DNA from: Aplidium turbinatum
Lineage: Eukaryota; Chordata; Ascidiacea; Aplousobranchia; Polyclinidae
Length of the DNA: 64,000 nt
Direction: 5' to 3'
Assembly: GCA_918807975.1 (NCBI GenBank)
Contig: OU964930.1
Location: 15,246,372-15,310,371, forward strand
Under the pieces are notes generated by a model. It was not told the origin of the DNA and ran no database searches. It was given only the letters and a program-made list of their open reading frames with translations. Of the stretch, positions 53,801 to 63,433 are shown piece after piece. The position numbers were made by a program, and so were the translations under genes. Each line of letters begins with the position of its first letter. Positions within the stretch are counted from its first letter, which is position 1.

Positions 53801-56800
53801 ATTGTTGATGTAGTCATCACTGACACCTACACACAGGTGGGGCTTCGTGCTACGCGTTTGGTGCTTTGTGCACCGGACGGCGCAGAAGACAATCGCATTT
53901 AAAGCCTCGCCCGTATCTTTCAATACAACATTCTTTGCCAAGTTCAAGTTTACACTTTTTACAATGTCTCACAAAATTTTGTGCAGCCTTTCTGCTATAT
54001 TCCGGTGCTGCCAATCCTAAGTTTTAACATACAAACCAGCGCGCTTGTAAGAACGTGATTTCTTATTCTTTTAACTTCAGGATTATTACAAAGTTGAAAC
54101 TTATATCTGGAAGCCTTGTTGGATCACACGATCTATTGCGCATGCGCTAACATTGTTTTCCCAAGGCCAGTAGACGTCTATGATGTAATAGTGGATTGCT
54201 TTATGTATTTTAGAAGCTGGACGTTCCAAAAGGGATCTCCCCAACTGACCCAAGCAAGCGGGGTTGGTTGATCAGTCCCCTGGGCACCCCAGACAACCCT
54301 ATACCCGTGTGGATGATATTTGCCTCCGCAATCCCAGCCTTCCTAGTCTTTATCTTGATCTTCATGGAATCCCACATCACTGAGTGAGATATCTACTAAG
54401 TTAATCTAGGAAGAGTTGTAGGCGACAGCATGCGACCCTGGTTCGACACCAGGTCAAGCGTGCTACACACTTGCAACCATCTGCATCAGTGTAGCTGATA
54501 TAAGGAACTTTGCTCACCATTGCCGTAGTGTAAACGATCCTCCATCAGATGGAGCCGCAACGTCCATCTTCCTCCCTTGAACGACAGAGAGCAACAACAA
54601 CGGATATTGACAAAGAAGATCACGAGATGGGGGGCCGCAATGATCGTTATTGTGTGTTGTACGTCATCGAATAATGACGTTTGTGGTTTGCCCACGGCGC
54701 CGCTTGTGAAGTAACAGTATGTCGTTGTGACGTGACAGAGTGATCGTGAGCGCCAAGGAGCGGAGGCTTAAGAAAGGAACAGGCTTCCATCTCAATCTCT
54801 TGGTGCTTGGTATCCTCAACCTTGTGGTGTCGATCTTCGGGATGCCGTGGGTGTGCTGTGCCGCCGTCCGCTCCATCACGCACACCAACAGGTGAGGTCA
54901 CTATGCGCCATTATGACGTTGGTATTTCCTTTACAACTCATGCGGACTAGTCTCGTTACTGCGAGAGTTTGTGAGACGTAGTTGTGTAATGGCTCAGTGT
55001 GATAACGAGGATGACCTTTGTAGGTGTTTCTGTGGTGCACCACACCAGCAATTTGCCAGGGCAAGTCGAAGATATAAAACATGCTTTTTCACTCACGTTG
55101 CAAGTAGTTTACATTTCTCTGTCAGCAACGTCACCACAGGATTTTTTTCTTTCAAGTTTACCATTTATTATCGATTGGTTCTTCAATTAGTTTTCTTGTA
55201 ATTAGCTTGACTGTGATGAGTAAAACCCAGGCCCCTGGTGAAAAGCCGCGCATTGAAGGCCTCTTGGAGCAACGCGTCACTGTCTTCGTGGTCAACGCTT
55301 GTCTGGGTGAGTACCGGTGAAGCTAACCATGATGATAAAGTTTATATATTGTAGAGCTGTATCCATCGCAGATATGTGTTCTACGAAGCAGACAGTGTCA
55401 TGCAGGAAAGTTATATCGCTGTTTAATTGTAGTTTCAGCTTCAACACTTTTTCTCACCTGTCGGATTTTCTGTGTTTTATTGTGTGATGATGATTTCATG
55501 TATGGACGTAGTCATCGATGACATAGTCACTAATGACGTCACCTTGTAAAAACATAACGATTTCTTGCTACACAAACTTGTTTGTCACATTATATTGTTA
55601 AAATTAATTGCTTTGAGAATCAAAACAACATCAAAAAACGTCGCTTCCATGTTGGGTTTCTTGTTGGACGAGCAATGCCTGAACCTTCAACTGCATCTCG
55701 TCTTCACACAGGTCTGTCCATCCTCATGCAACCCCTGCTCAAAGAGATTCCTCTCGCCGTTCTCTTCGGCATCTTCCTCTACATGGGCGTCACGTCGCTC
55801 ACCGGAGTGCAGTTCATGGACAGGCTGGAGATGCTTTTCATGCCCGCCAAACATTACCCGGACTTCAGCTACGTCAAAGCTGTGAGTACGCACTTTTTTA
55901 GATCAGCAGGCATTTGTGAAGTCGGACCAAATATTCCAAGGTCCGATCCTTGCCTTCTTTATGTGAAGCATTTCCAACCGGGGTACAACCTCAACTAGTC
56001 TGAAGTGAAAAACAAACAAATGAAACGAAATTAACAAAACTTTCTGACATTGTTCAAATTTGTGGAAATTTTGCGAAAATTCTCCACAATGGAAAATTTT
56101 GAAGATGTGCTTCCATTCCCAAGTGACACATTCATACGAATATTTTGTTTGAGAACAATTGTTAGCTCATGATCTATTTGACTCAAGTAATTTAGGGCCA
56201 GTTACTCACTTTCAAGTTACTAGCCCTGGTTGCTGCCGGAGGTTTTTTATTAAAACTGTTTTGCAAATTCTGCTAGAGAGATTGGCAGATTGGAAACTTT
56301 CAGCTTGTTGAAATGTTGTTGTCGAGTTGCTGAAGGAAGTACAGTCCTGAAATACGTTATTATGTTTAAGCGCACACCCTGAGAGACGAACCGGCGCCGC
56401 TTGATCTTTCTTGTTGCTGTTAGTTCAATTTCCATCTTTGACGTTTCTCAGGTTCGAGCGATGAAAATTCACATCTTCACACTGATTGAGACAGTGTGTT
56501 TGGTCGTCTTATGGATTGTAAAGTCAACTCCCGCCTCCATCGCCTTCCCGTTCGCTCTGGTGCTCACAATTCCGCTGCGTTTCTTCATTCTTCCCAAGAT
56601 CTTCACACAAAAGGAAATATCCGAGGTAAAATGTCTAGATAATTTCCATTCGAACCGCGACCGTCCGCTTTTCCGTGTTTTAAATCTTTTATCGTCCACG
56701 TCAGGTTTGTCGCCTTCAACAAACTGACGTTCTGTCAGATTGCGTAAATATTTTGCGTTAAGTCAACGTTGTACGTGATGCATAAGTCAATGTTCAATAT

Positions 56801-58990
56801 AAGAAGAATTTGTTACGTTTTGTTTCATTAAATGTTAGGGTGGGTCGAAATTTGAACTTTTTTTCCGATTTCATTGCTGCAAACTTTTTTTCTTGCAAAT
56901 AGTCATAAAACGACATCCCTGAAAGTTTGAGCTTGATCGGACATCGTCTTCGTTTTCAATAATCGCGATTTATAAAGGCACCTGAAACGATTTTTTTCTA
57001 GGCTTGAAAATCATCATCATCATCATAATCCATCGTCGGTTTGTTCCCCACTAGTGGGGGTGGCCGATTGTTTCCGCGCAGCCATTGTTTTAATCCCTTT
57101 TCTCCATTTCACCCTGTCCCTTGCATCTTCCTCCTTCAGTCCGACTTTTTTAAATTCATCCTTCACTTGTAGTTTCCACGTTCTTCTTGGACGACCGCGT
57201 TTCCTCTTCCCATCCACCTTTAGATCTAGTGCCTTTCTAAGAAAACTTCCTTCCTCCCTCCTTATCACATGTCCATACCATCTTACTCCATTTGCCCTTG
57301 CCAGTTGGTCTATGGTCTCTCTCATCTCTAGCATATCCAACAATTCTTCAGTCCTTTTATGCATTGTTTTTAATAGGGAGTTGTTTTCACGAGATTTAAA
57401 AACGTCATAACTTACTTAATTCTTATTGTAAAAAGATGATTTATGTGTCAACAGATTCAACATAGTTTGGAGAATCCAATTCATTGTGTACTGACTCCGA
57501 AAAATGATAACGTCAGCAGTGACGTCATTAAACAGTAACTTGCAAATAGCGATAAAACTCATAATCCTACATGCTTCATCTCTAAGTTATATGATAATGA
57601 ATTGATGTACTTTCTAAACATAAACATCATGCTTGTATTTGATAGCGTAATTGATTGGATTCTCCTAATTATATTGAATCTGTTGACGCATAAATCATCT
57701 TTTTACAATAAGAATTAAGTAAGCTATGACGTTTTCAAATCTCGTGAAAACAACTCCTCGAAAAAGATCGCTTCAGATGCCTTTATAAATCGCGATTTTT
57801 GCAAATGAAGACGATGTCTGATCAAGCTCAAACTTTCAGGGATGTCGTTTTTATTTGCAAGAAAGAAAGTTTGCACCAATGAAATCGGAGAAAAAGTCCA
57901 AATTTCGACCCACCCTATTAAATATGCAACACTTTGAATATTTAGCTGTTTGATAAACATACGGCTTGGTTGTTTAAGAAACCCAATTGGAAACACTGGA
58001 GCGTCCGCAAGTGTCTTGAGGTAATTGTGACGTAGAATGTCACGTGACAATGCTAAGGTGAAGAAATCAGTTGATTTCTTGTAATGTTGGTCTGACATTA
58101 ACGCTTCTCATCACTAACATCCGGTAGCCATGGTGGGTGTTGCTGTCTGACGTAACTCGCTTTGAAATTGAAGATCCCGGTTCCCTTGTAGTTTTTTAGC
58201 TGTTGCCATCTTGAAGCTAACACGACCGTGATAGCTTTCAACTCGGTGGGGTTACGTTAAATTAACCACTCAAGATGATCATTCAACGTGAAACAACATC
58301 ACTTTTCGTTGGATCGGCAGCTTTTAGAAGCTTCTTGCTCTCACGCATCAACCTAATTTTGATATTTATGTCGAATTCTCGCTGCTACTGATCTAACCTT
58401 GGTGCTCTTCCGCTTGATTATTTTGTGACGCAAGATATCGAGCAGCTTGCGTCATGTGGTAAGTGAGGCGGCCGTCCGACAGTGCTGTGCTTTGATGGTA
58501 ATCCAGTTTGCTGCAACAAATAAAACTTACCGCGAGATGGTGCTGTTGAAAGGTGACCATGTCAGCGCTATCTTGAATTGAAATTGTTCACTTTTGATTT
58601 CACATCGGTTCAGTTTAATTTGAAGTGAAACCATTGAATCCCAATTTGCGGAACTGGCATCACTGTATGGCAACCGATTACATTTAGCTCTAAAAATTAG
58701 CTTGAGATGATCGAGCTTTGTTTGTCAAGTGTTGCCTCGGTAAACCCGCCAACTAACTTGCCACTGTTTTTGTTACATGTCGCACTTTTCGCTTCATTTC
58801 TAGCCGTATAGAGTTGAACTTTTAAGTGAAGGTCTGACGGTAGCCGGTTCGATTCTAACCGAACTTGCACTGAACGACTATAGACGATTATAACGAGTTC
58901 TTGTTCCTCCAGCTTGATGGAACAGAGAGCAATCCGAGTGTGACGTCCAACAATCTCGACGAGTACCATGACTCCCATATGCCTGATTGA
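50231..58990 (+). CDS. SLC4 anion exchanger (AE1/2/3 type), membrane domain, 13 exons, 5' end not found
   Basis: Exons: 50231-50426, 50659-50868, 51275-51423, 51981-52175, 52680-52815, 53127-53226, 53722-53836, 54214-54383, 54739-54891, 55206-55306, 55712-55881, 56452-56625, 58913-58990. All junctions are GT-AG and in phase, giving 648 residues to the stop. The family exchanges chloride for bicarbonate across the plasma membrane. AE rather than sodium-bicarbonate transporter is shown by [75 protein letters not shown] and [13 protein letters not shown]. Residues of known weight in human AE1 are kept: the Lys of TFNKL (K539), the Glu of MESHIT (E681) and the Lys of VKSTPAS (K851). The N-terminal cytoplasmic domain is mostly missing from the window, so the gene is reported as partial. 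Confidence 0.93.
50832..50960 (+). repeat. 43-bp x 3 tandem repeat spanning an SLC4 splice donor
   Basis: Units start at 50832, 50875 and 50918 and differ at a few bases in the second unit. Each unit contains the last 37 exon bases (CGCCATCACATTCGGGGGGT and TACTGG) and the donor GTAGGTG. The exon therefore has one native and two repeated donors in tandem. Coding past the first donor would add [14 protein letters not shown] then stop, so only the first keeps the frame into exon 3. Confidence 0.95.
51085..51130 (+). repeat. tRNA-like SINE head fragment
   Basis: TGGTGGTCCAGGGTTCGACT followed by CCCGGCCCAGCGC: a B box in a stem-like context, without a recognisable A box. Probably a decayed SINE head in an SLC4 intron. 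Confidence 0.4.
52680..53226 (+). CDS. SLC4 exons 5-6: large extracellular loop with five N-glycosylation sequons
   Basis: Exon 5 (52680-52815) codes the loop after [26 protein letters not shown], then NCS, NQT, NGS and NRS sequons within 32 residues. Exon 6 (53127-53226) codes [20 protein letters not shown] and the next membrane segment, as human PNTALLSLVLMAGTFF. The loop is longer than in human AE1 (where the site is in another loop) and more like AE2/AE3, whose third extracellular loop is glycosylated. Confidence 0.9.
54425..54475 (+). repeat. tRNA-like B-box fragment
   Basis: GCATGCGACCCTGGTTCGAC followed by ACCAGGTC, a B-box hairpin as in SINE heads. SLC4 intron. Confidence 0.35.
56355..56405 (-). 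repeat. SINE head fragment
   Basis: The minus strand reads GGCGCCGGTTCGTCTCTCAG then GGTGTGCGCTT, matching the B box and following bases of the SINE at 62030-62105. Lies just before SLC4 exon 12. Confidence 0.5.
56837..57916. mobile_element. fold-back element, 1.08 kb, in the last SLC4 intron
   Basis: Terminal repeats AGGGTGGGTCGAAATTTG and inverse, arms about 170 bp plus a second inverse pair near the centre (AGTTGTTTTCACGAGATTTA at 57377; CAAATCTCGTGAAAACAACT at 57734; also 57411-57480 against 57655-57725). Flanking ATTAAATGT and ATTAAATAT resemble a 9-bp duplication with one change. It carries an RTE-like LINE tail. Confidence 0.75.
57007..57375 (-). mobile_element. RTE-like LINE 3' end captured in the fold-back
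   Basis: The minus-strand frame (57364-57023, about 113 codons) reads [20 protein letters not shown] and [19 protein letters not shown], the conserved tail of RTE-class reverse-transcriptase ORFs, ends in a stop, and is followed by GATTATGATGATGATGATGA. The same 3' UTR core is found at 3984-4033. Confidence 0.85.
58801..58862 (+). repeat. tRNA-like SINE fragment
   Basis: TAGCCGTATAGAGTTGAACT with, 30 bases on, GCCGGTTCGATTCTAACCG: A-like and B boxes with tRNA spacing. It ends about 50 bases before the acceptor of the last SLC4 exon. Confidence 0.45.
58913..58990 (+). CDS. SLC4 anion exchanger last exon (long C-tail)
   Basis: Acceptor TTGTTCCTCCAG then 25 codons, [20 protein letters not shown] and SHMPD, and TGA. 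Human AE tails begin LDADDAKATFDEEEG and end DEYDEV-MPV, so the LD start, the DEY and the Met-Pro are shared. In human AE1 the LDADD motif has been reported to bind carbonic anhydrase II; here it reads LDGTE. Confidence 0.85.
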   Translation, partial: LDGTESNPSVTSNNLDEYHDSHMPD

Positions 58991-59517
58991 TCTTCAATCT
59001 CGTGCTTGAGACGCTGCCAAACCACAAACTAGGCTTGGGTCGCACATTATAAAGTCACGTAGGGATGCGCTACTGTCACTTGTAACTTCCTTAGGTGTAG
59101 GATGATTTTTCAAGCCTAGAGTTTCCCCGGTGATAACTTGCGGGATCTGCCTCCAGCTTGGCTGGATGTGCAACGTCCACCGCATTGAACCGGCCGCAAA
59201 AGCTCAGAGCAAAAATATATAAGCGCTATATCTTGTTCCTATTAGTCATAGATAAGCAATAAGCATGCTATGGTGACACTAACACCTTAGCCGAAGCAAC
59301 GGTTCTAGCCAGATTCGTGAGAGGTCGCTGGAGCGTATATGTGTCCACAACTTGCTTGTCCACATTTTGTATTGAACTTTCATTAAACCCGTCATTCGGA
59401 ATGATTCATGATCACGTGACATTGAAGCGACCTCCTCACCACAACAGAACCCTCTGCGTCTGGCGGTATGACCGTCCCCCATCAAGCAAACTTGCTAACC
59501 CTGTATTTTGTCCACAG

Positions 59518-59538
59518 CTTGATAGCGCGGGCGGTTAG
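59518..59538 (+). CDS. possible alternative SLC4 last exon (short C-tail)
   Basis: After an excellent acceptor (TATTTTGTCCACAG at 59504-59517) the sequence codes LDSAGG and stops, in the phase (0) required by exon 12. It starts with the same CTTGAT as the exon at 58913. If used, the tail would be six residues, without the DEY...MP end. This is inferred from splice-site and phase only. Confidence 0.4.
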   Translation, partial: LDSAGG

Positions 59539-60205
59539 ACAGAGCGGGTAACTTCTGTTTGCTTGATTAACGATTTGTTCTCATTGAAAACCGGGTTTGT
59601 TTCTTTGCAGTGTTTCCTTCCTTAATTTGTGGTTTTGCAGTGTTTCCGTGTTTATTTCTTGGCTTAGCCTACTAAACGAATTATTTTTCTGTAATTGTTT
59701 CCATTCGGATCAACTTCCGTTCCCTGGGAGACCCAACAGTTGCTTGCCTTGCTGTGACGTATGAAGTTTAATTGGTTGTAACGATGACGTTTTAGAGACC
59801 CAGGAACAGCGGCTCATATTCTTGTCCGAAATGTTTCTGATGCCACCGCTACACTTCGCTACTTAGTGTCTGACTATAGATTATACGTGATTGCATGTTT
59901 TTTCCAATTGTTCTATTTGTTGAACTTTTAACCTTCCATCCGCAAGCTGCGTCGCGTTTGTGACGTCACGGTGTCATCATTTGCGCGGTGCTTATGACGT
60001 CATGATGTACACATAGGTGCAGCTTACGAAGTTCTCTTGTGTTTATATTTTATTCGCGTTTAATATTGCTTCAGGAACGTACACGCTGCTTTGCAAAGTG
60101 CTTTAAATACACAAACTGACTATTGCAACCTCGATATATTGCGGTTTGTTCTTTTGAAATGCGTCATTTTGCCATGTCTCTGATCGGCGGCCCACGCTCT
60201 GGGCA

Positions 60206-60275
60206 TACCCAGCCAGCTAATCAGTCTGCAGACGTTGAATCAATGTAGAACGACCGTTTGGCTGGCTGGGTACGG
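60206..60275. mobile_element. hairpin element (about 90-bp family)
   Basis: ACCCAGCCAGCTAATCAGTC and, after GCAGACGTTGAATCAATGTA, the right arm CGTTTGGCTGGCTGGGTAC. The left arm is shortened. Confidence 0.7.
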
Positions 60276-60579
60276 ACCAAAGATATTGCTTTGAATTTCT
60301 TCAATTTCCCGCAAGGTTCAGTGCAATCGCTGATGCGACCAATGCATTTATGAGTTCCACTATTTGCGTCATTACATCGTCCAATTGCGTCATTACAGCG
60401 TCATTATTGCGTCCAAGTAATGCTACGTCACTGGTGGCCCTTTGCAGCAAACCTCGACAGCCACCTTTTCGTCGATATAACATTGTTTTTTTCATCGCTT
60501 CAACGTAGCCCGACGTGAAAGTGATGTCCGCAGCATATCATTTGTATTTTCTTACTCCGTTGAGAATGTTTAGATAACA

Positions 60580-60660
60580 ACAGTCCAGCAAGTGAAAATC
60601 TTTATACATTATTTCAACGTTGAGTCGATGTGAAAAGATTTTGCTGATTAGATTGCTACG
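60580..60660. mobile_element. hairpin element (about 90-bp family), decayed
   Basis: CAGTCCAGCAAGTGAAAATC, ATTATTTCAACGTTGAGTCG and AAAAGATTTTGCTGATTAGA keep the arm layout, with the central palindrome lost. Confidence 0.5.
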
Positions 60661-60984
60661 TAAATGTGTGATCGCAGTTTCCCTGTAACTTTAATTGACA
60701 GGTTTTCAACTTTGGTCCATTCAACGTTGATATTTGATGTAGAGAAGAATTTACAATCTTGGAAAAAATTCAAATGTTGTTTCTCTGTATCCGATAAAGG
60801 TGTTACTCTGTTCCCGCTAGTTGATGCTCTTGTGTATATAATTAATTTCAAAGTTGTGCACCAATAACAACATTTTCATGATGACGTCTGTGTTGAGAAT
60901 GTAATCAGCAATCAATGATGTATTGCAAATTACATGCAATCGAGACGAGAGGGAGCAAGGAAAGATCACTCAGTTACACTCCGT

Positions 60985-61672
60985 ATGAAGTTACCGATCA
61001 AAGCATAATGTTGCCTAAAGTGATAATATGAAGTTACCGATCAAAGCATAATGTTGCCTAAAGTGATAATATGAAGTTACCGATCAAAGCATAATGTTGC
61101 CTAAAGTGATAATATGAAGTTACCGATCAAAGCATAATGTTGCCTAAAGTGATAATATGAAGTTACCGATCAAAGCATAATGTTGCCTAAAGTGATAATA
61201 TGAAGTTACCGATCAAAGCATAATGTTGCCTAAAGTGATAATATGAAGTTACCGATCAAAGCATAATGTTGCCTAAAGTGATAATATGAAGTTACCGATC
61301 AAAGCATAATGTTGCCTAAAGTGATAATATGAAGTTACCGATCAAAGCATAATGTTGCCTAAAGTGATAATATGAAGTTACCGATCAAAGCATAATGTTG
61401 CCTAAAGTGATAATATGAAGTTACCGATCAAAGCATAATGTTGCCTAAAGTGATAATATGAAGTTACCGATCAAAGCATAATGTTGCCTAAAGTGATAAT
61501 ATGAAGTTACCGATCAAAGCATAATGTTGCCTAAAGTGATAATATGAAGTTACCGATCAAAGCATAATGTTGCCTAAAGTGATAATATGAAGTTACCGAT
61601 CAAAGCATAATGTTGCCTAAAGTGATAATATGAAGTTACCGATCAAAGCATAATGTTGCCTAAAGTGATAAT
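60985..61672 (+). repeat. minisatellite, 43 bp x 16 perfect copies
   Basis: The unit starts ATGAAGTTACCGATCAAAGC and ends CCTAAAGTGATAAT. Sixteen complete units occupy 688 bp and I see no base difference between them. Such perfection suggests very recent expansion or continuing homogenisation. No reading frame of interest is carried. Confidence 0.97.
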
Positions 61673-62029
61673 ATGCTGAGGCGTTGGACCCAACCTACCA
61701 ACAAAGATGATGAACACAAAACTGATTGAATAAAACATAAAAGATAATCCAACAGTGCTGTGGTTTACAAAACAAAAATGCTTGGATTTTGCTGACTGTT
61801 GGAATCTGCTTTCAATCCTCCGAGCAGCCTACTATTCCGGTATTCCCTTGTCCCTTAGTTTACCCTTGAACCATCGACGCAGTCACCTAGTTTGACAAAG
61901 TGAAGTTTCCGCTGGTTATGGTTGTTGTATGTGAGCTAAGTGCATTTAAGTGTCAAGTTCAGCTAACTGTCATTCATTCGATTAGGTGCCGCTAAATGGA
62001 GGGTAGTCCTGGAATGCGTTGCTCAAGCG

Positions 62030-62105
62030 CACACCTCGAGAGTCGAACGAGCACCTCTTGATCATGAGTCTGTGCGTTTAACGCCTGAGCTATTGGGACA
62101 GACAC
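62030..62105 (-). mobile_element. tRNA-derived SINE head
   Basis: The minus strand reads CCCAATAGCTCAGGCGTTAA (A box), an anticodon-like loop, and GTGCTCGTTCGACTCTCGAG (B box), then GTGTGCGCTTGAGC. A relative is at 56355-56405. No 3' end of a real tRNA is formed. Confidence 0.65.
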
Positions 62106-62214
62106 TGATCAAAGAATTTAATCAATAAAAGAGCCAAGGGAGGGCAGAGCAATTGCTCCTCTATAAAGTTTCCTGCCTCCTTCTTGCCCCTTACGTAAAA
62201 ATGGTTATAGGCAA

Positions 62215-62519
62215 ATTGTTCGTAAGCAATTGTTCGTAAAACAATTGTTCGTAAACTGTTTTTTGTAAAATGAAATCCGTAAAACAATTCTTCCTAAAGC
62301 ATTTCGTCGTATACATCAAATTTTAACTGCATGCACGAACAATTGCTTTACGAACAATTGCTTACGAACAATTGCTTTACGAACAATTGCTTACGAACAA
62401 TTGCTTTACGAACAATTGCTTACGAACAATTGCTTTACGAACAATTGCTTTACGAACAATTGCTTACGAACAATTGCTTACGAACAATTGCTTTACGAAC
62501 AATTGCTTACGAACAATTT
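62215..62519. repeat. ACGAACAATTGCTT(T) minisatellite with inverted counterpart
   Basis: From 62335 to 62519, about twelve units of 14 or 15 bp (ACGAACAATTGCTT or with a third T). At 62215-62260 three to four units occur inverted (TTGTTCGTAAGCAATTGTTC), about 80 bases away. The outer edges CAAATTGTTCGTAAG and CTTACGAACAATTTG are inverse, so the whole may be an element with repeat-built ends. Confidence 0.8.
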
Positions 62520-62756
62520 GTCGGACACCAGTAAAAATGCAGCTAACTAATAAACAGTTAATCAGGGAAACAGTGTTTGGTCCCGTTAAACGCATCCGTT
62601 TTCCATGATCCAGTTGAAAACAGTAGGCCTAAGCTAAGTTACATGTCACAGATTTGATGATCTTGATCCAGCATGTTCGTTCTTTAGAAACTCTCATTTG
62701 TCTCTTCAATTATAAACAATCCAGAATATGTTCTCAGCTGGATCAAGATCATAAGA

Positions 62757-63433
62757 AAGGCACATATATTCATGTAATGTAACCATTAATCAACATCTCC
62801 TCATGAAGATCACTTCGACCTTATGAAAAAGAGATGTGTTTGAAGCGACCAACACCAGTACGGAGACGATTCAGAGTCACCCATTCTTTTCTTGACGGGT
62901 CTGAGCCAGATCGTACTTTAGTGTCTGATGTGACTTGGAACTGGTTGGGCCGTGAGATGGTTTCCAAGCGGTCTCTCCATGACTTCATCAGGTCAAAGTG
63001 ATCTTCATGAAGCGCCAAAACGTGTCGAGAAAAAAGGCGCCTGGAAGGCAGGCGTTGACGTGTGAACTGTTGTGCGTCAAGGACTACATTGTGGAGGAGA
63101 TATGAGATCCATATGTTCTGCAGGTCGAAACACTGGACAGTGATCAATGATGTGCTGTGCTGTTTGACAGTCACCACAAACACAGGCTGGTGAGTCACAC
63201 AATCCCCAGGTAAACATATTGTGCTTGAAGCGACCAACACCAGTACGGAGGCGATTCAGAATCACCCATTCATTTCTTGGCAGGTCTGAGCCTGGTGATA
63301 CCGTAGTGTCTGGTGTCACTTGGAACTGGTTGGGCTGTGAGATGGTTTCCCAACAGTCTCTCCATGACTTCATAAGTACGAAGTGATCTTCATGAGGAGA
63401 TATTGATTAATGGTTACATTAATATGTGCCTTT
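62757..63433. mobile_element. TIR-bounded unit carrying duplicated LINE tails
   Basis: AAAGGCACATATATTCATGT on the left and, inverted, at the right end (ATTAATATGTGCCTTT), with arms of about 60 bp including TTAATCAACATCTCCTCATG. Inside, on the minus strand, the end of a LINE reverse-transcriptase ORF occurs twice in tandem. Confidence 0.7.
62821..63373 (-). pseudogene. tandem LINE C-terminal fragments
   Basis: Copy 1 (63373-63077) codes NEWVILNRLRTGVGRFKHNM and ACVCGDCQTAQHIIDHC, the zinc-knuckle-like end of Jockey/CR1-type reverse-transcriptase ORFs. Copy 2 (63000-62821) repeats MKSWRDRLETISRPNQFQV and EWVTLNRLRTGVGRFKH before stopping. Both lack the catalytic core. Confidence 0.75.

Larger units (their letters stand above)
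58991..60984. other. 3' side of the SLC4 gene, no further gene seen
   Basis: Apart from the candidate short exon and two hairpin elements, I see no supported gene. Open frames are short and without family match. No AATAAA is present before about 61725 (GAATAAAACATAAA), so the poly(A) signal of the SLC4 gene is unclear; AATAAG at about 59258 is a weak candidate. Confidence 0.4.

Noticed and set aside
60985-61672. CRISPR-like array
   Set aside because: Repeats are directly contiguous without spacers, and the genome is animal; this is a minisatellite.
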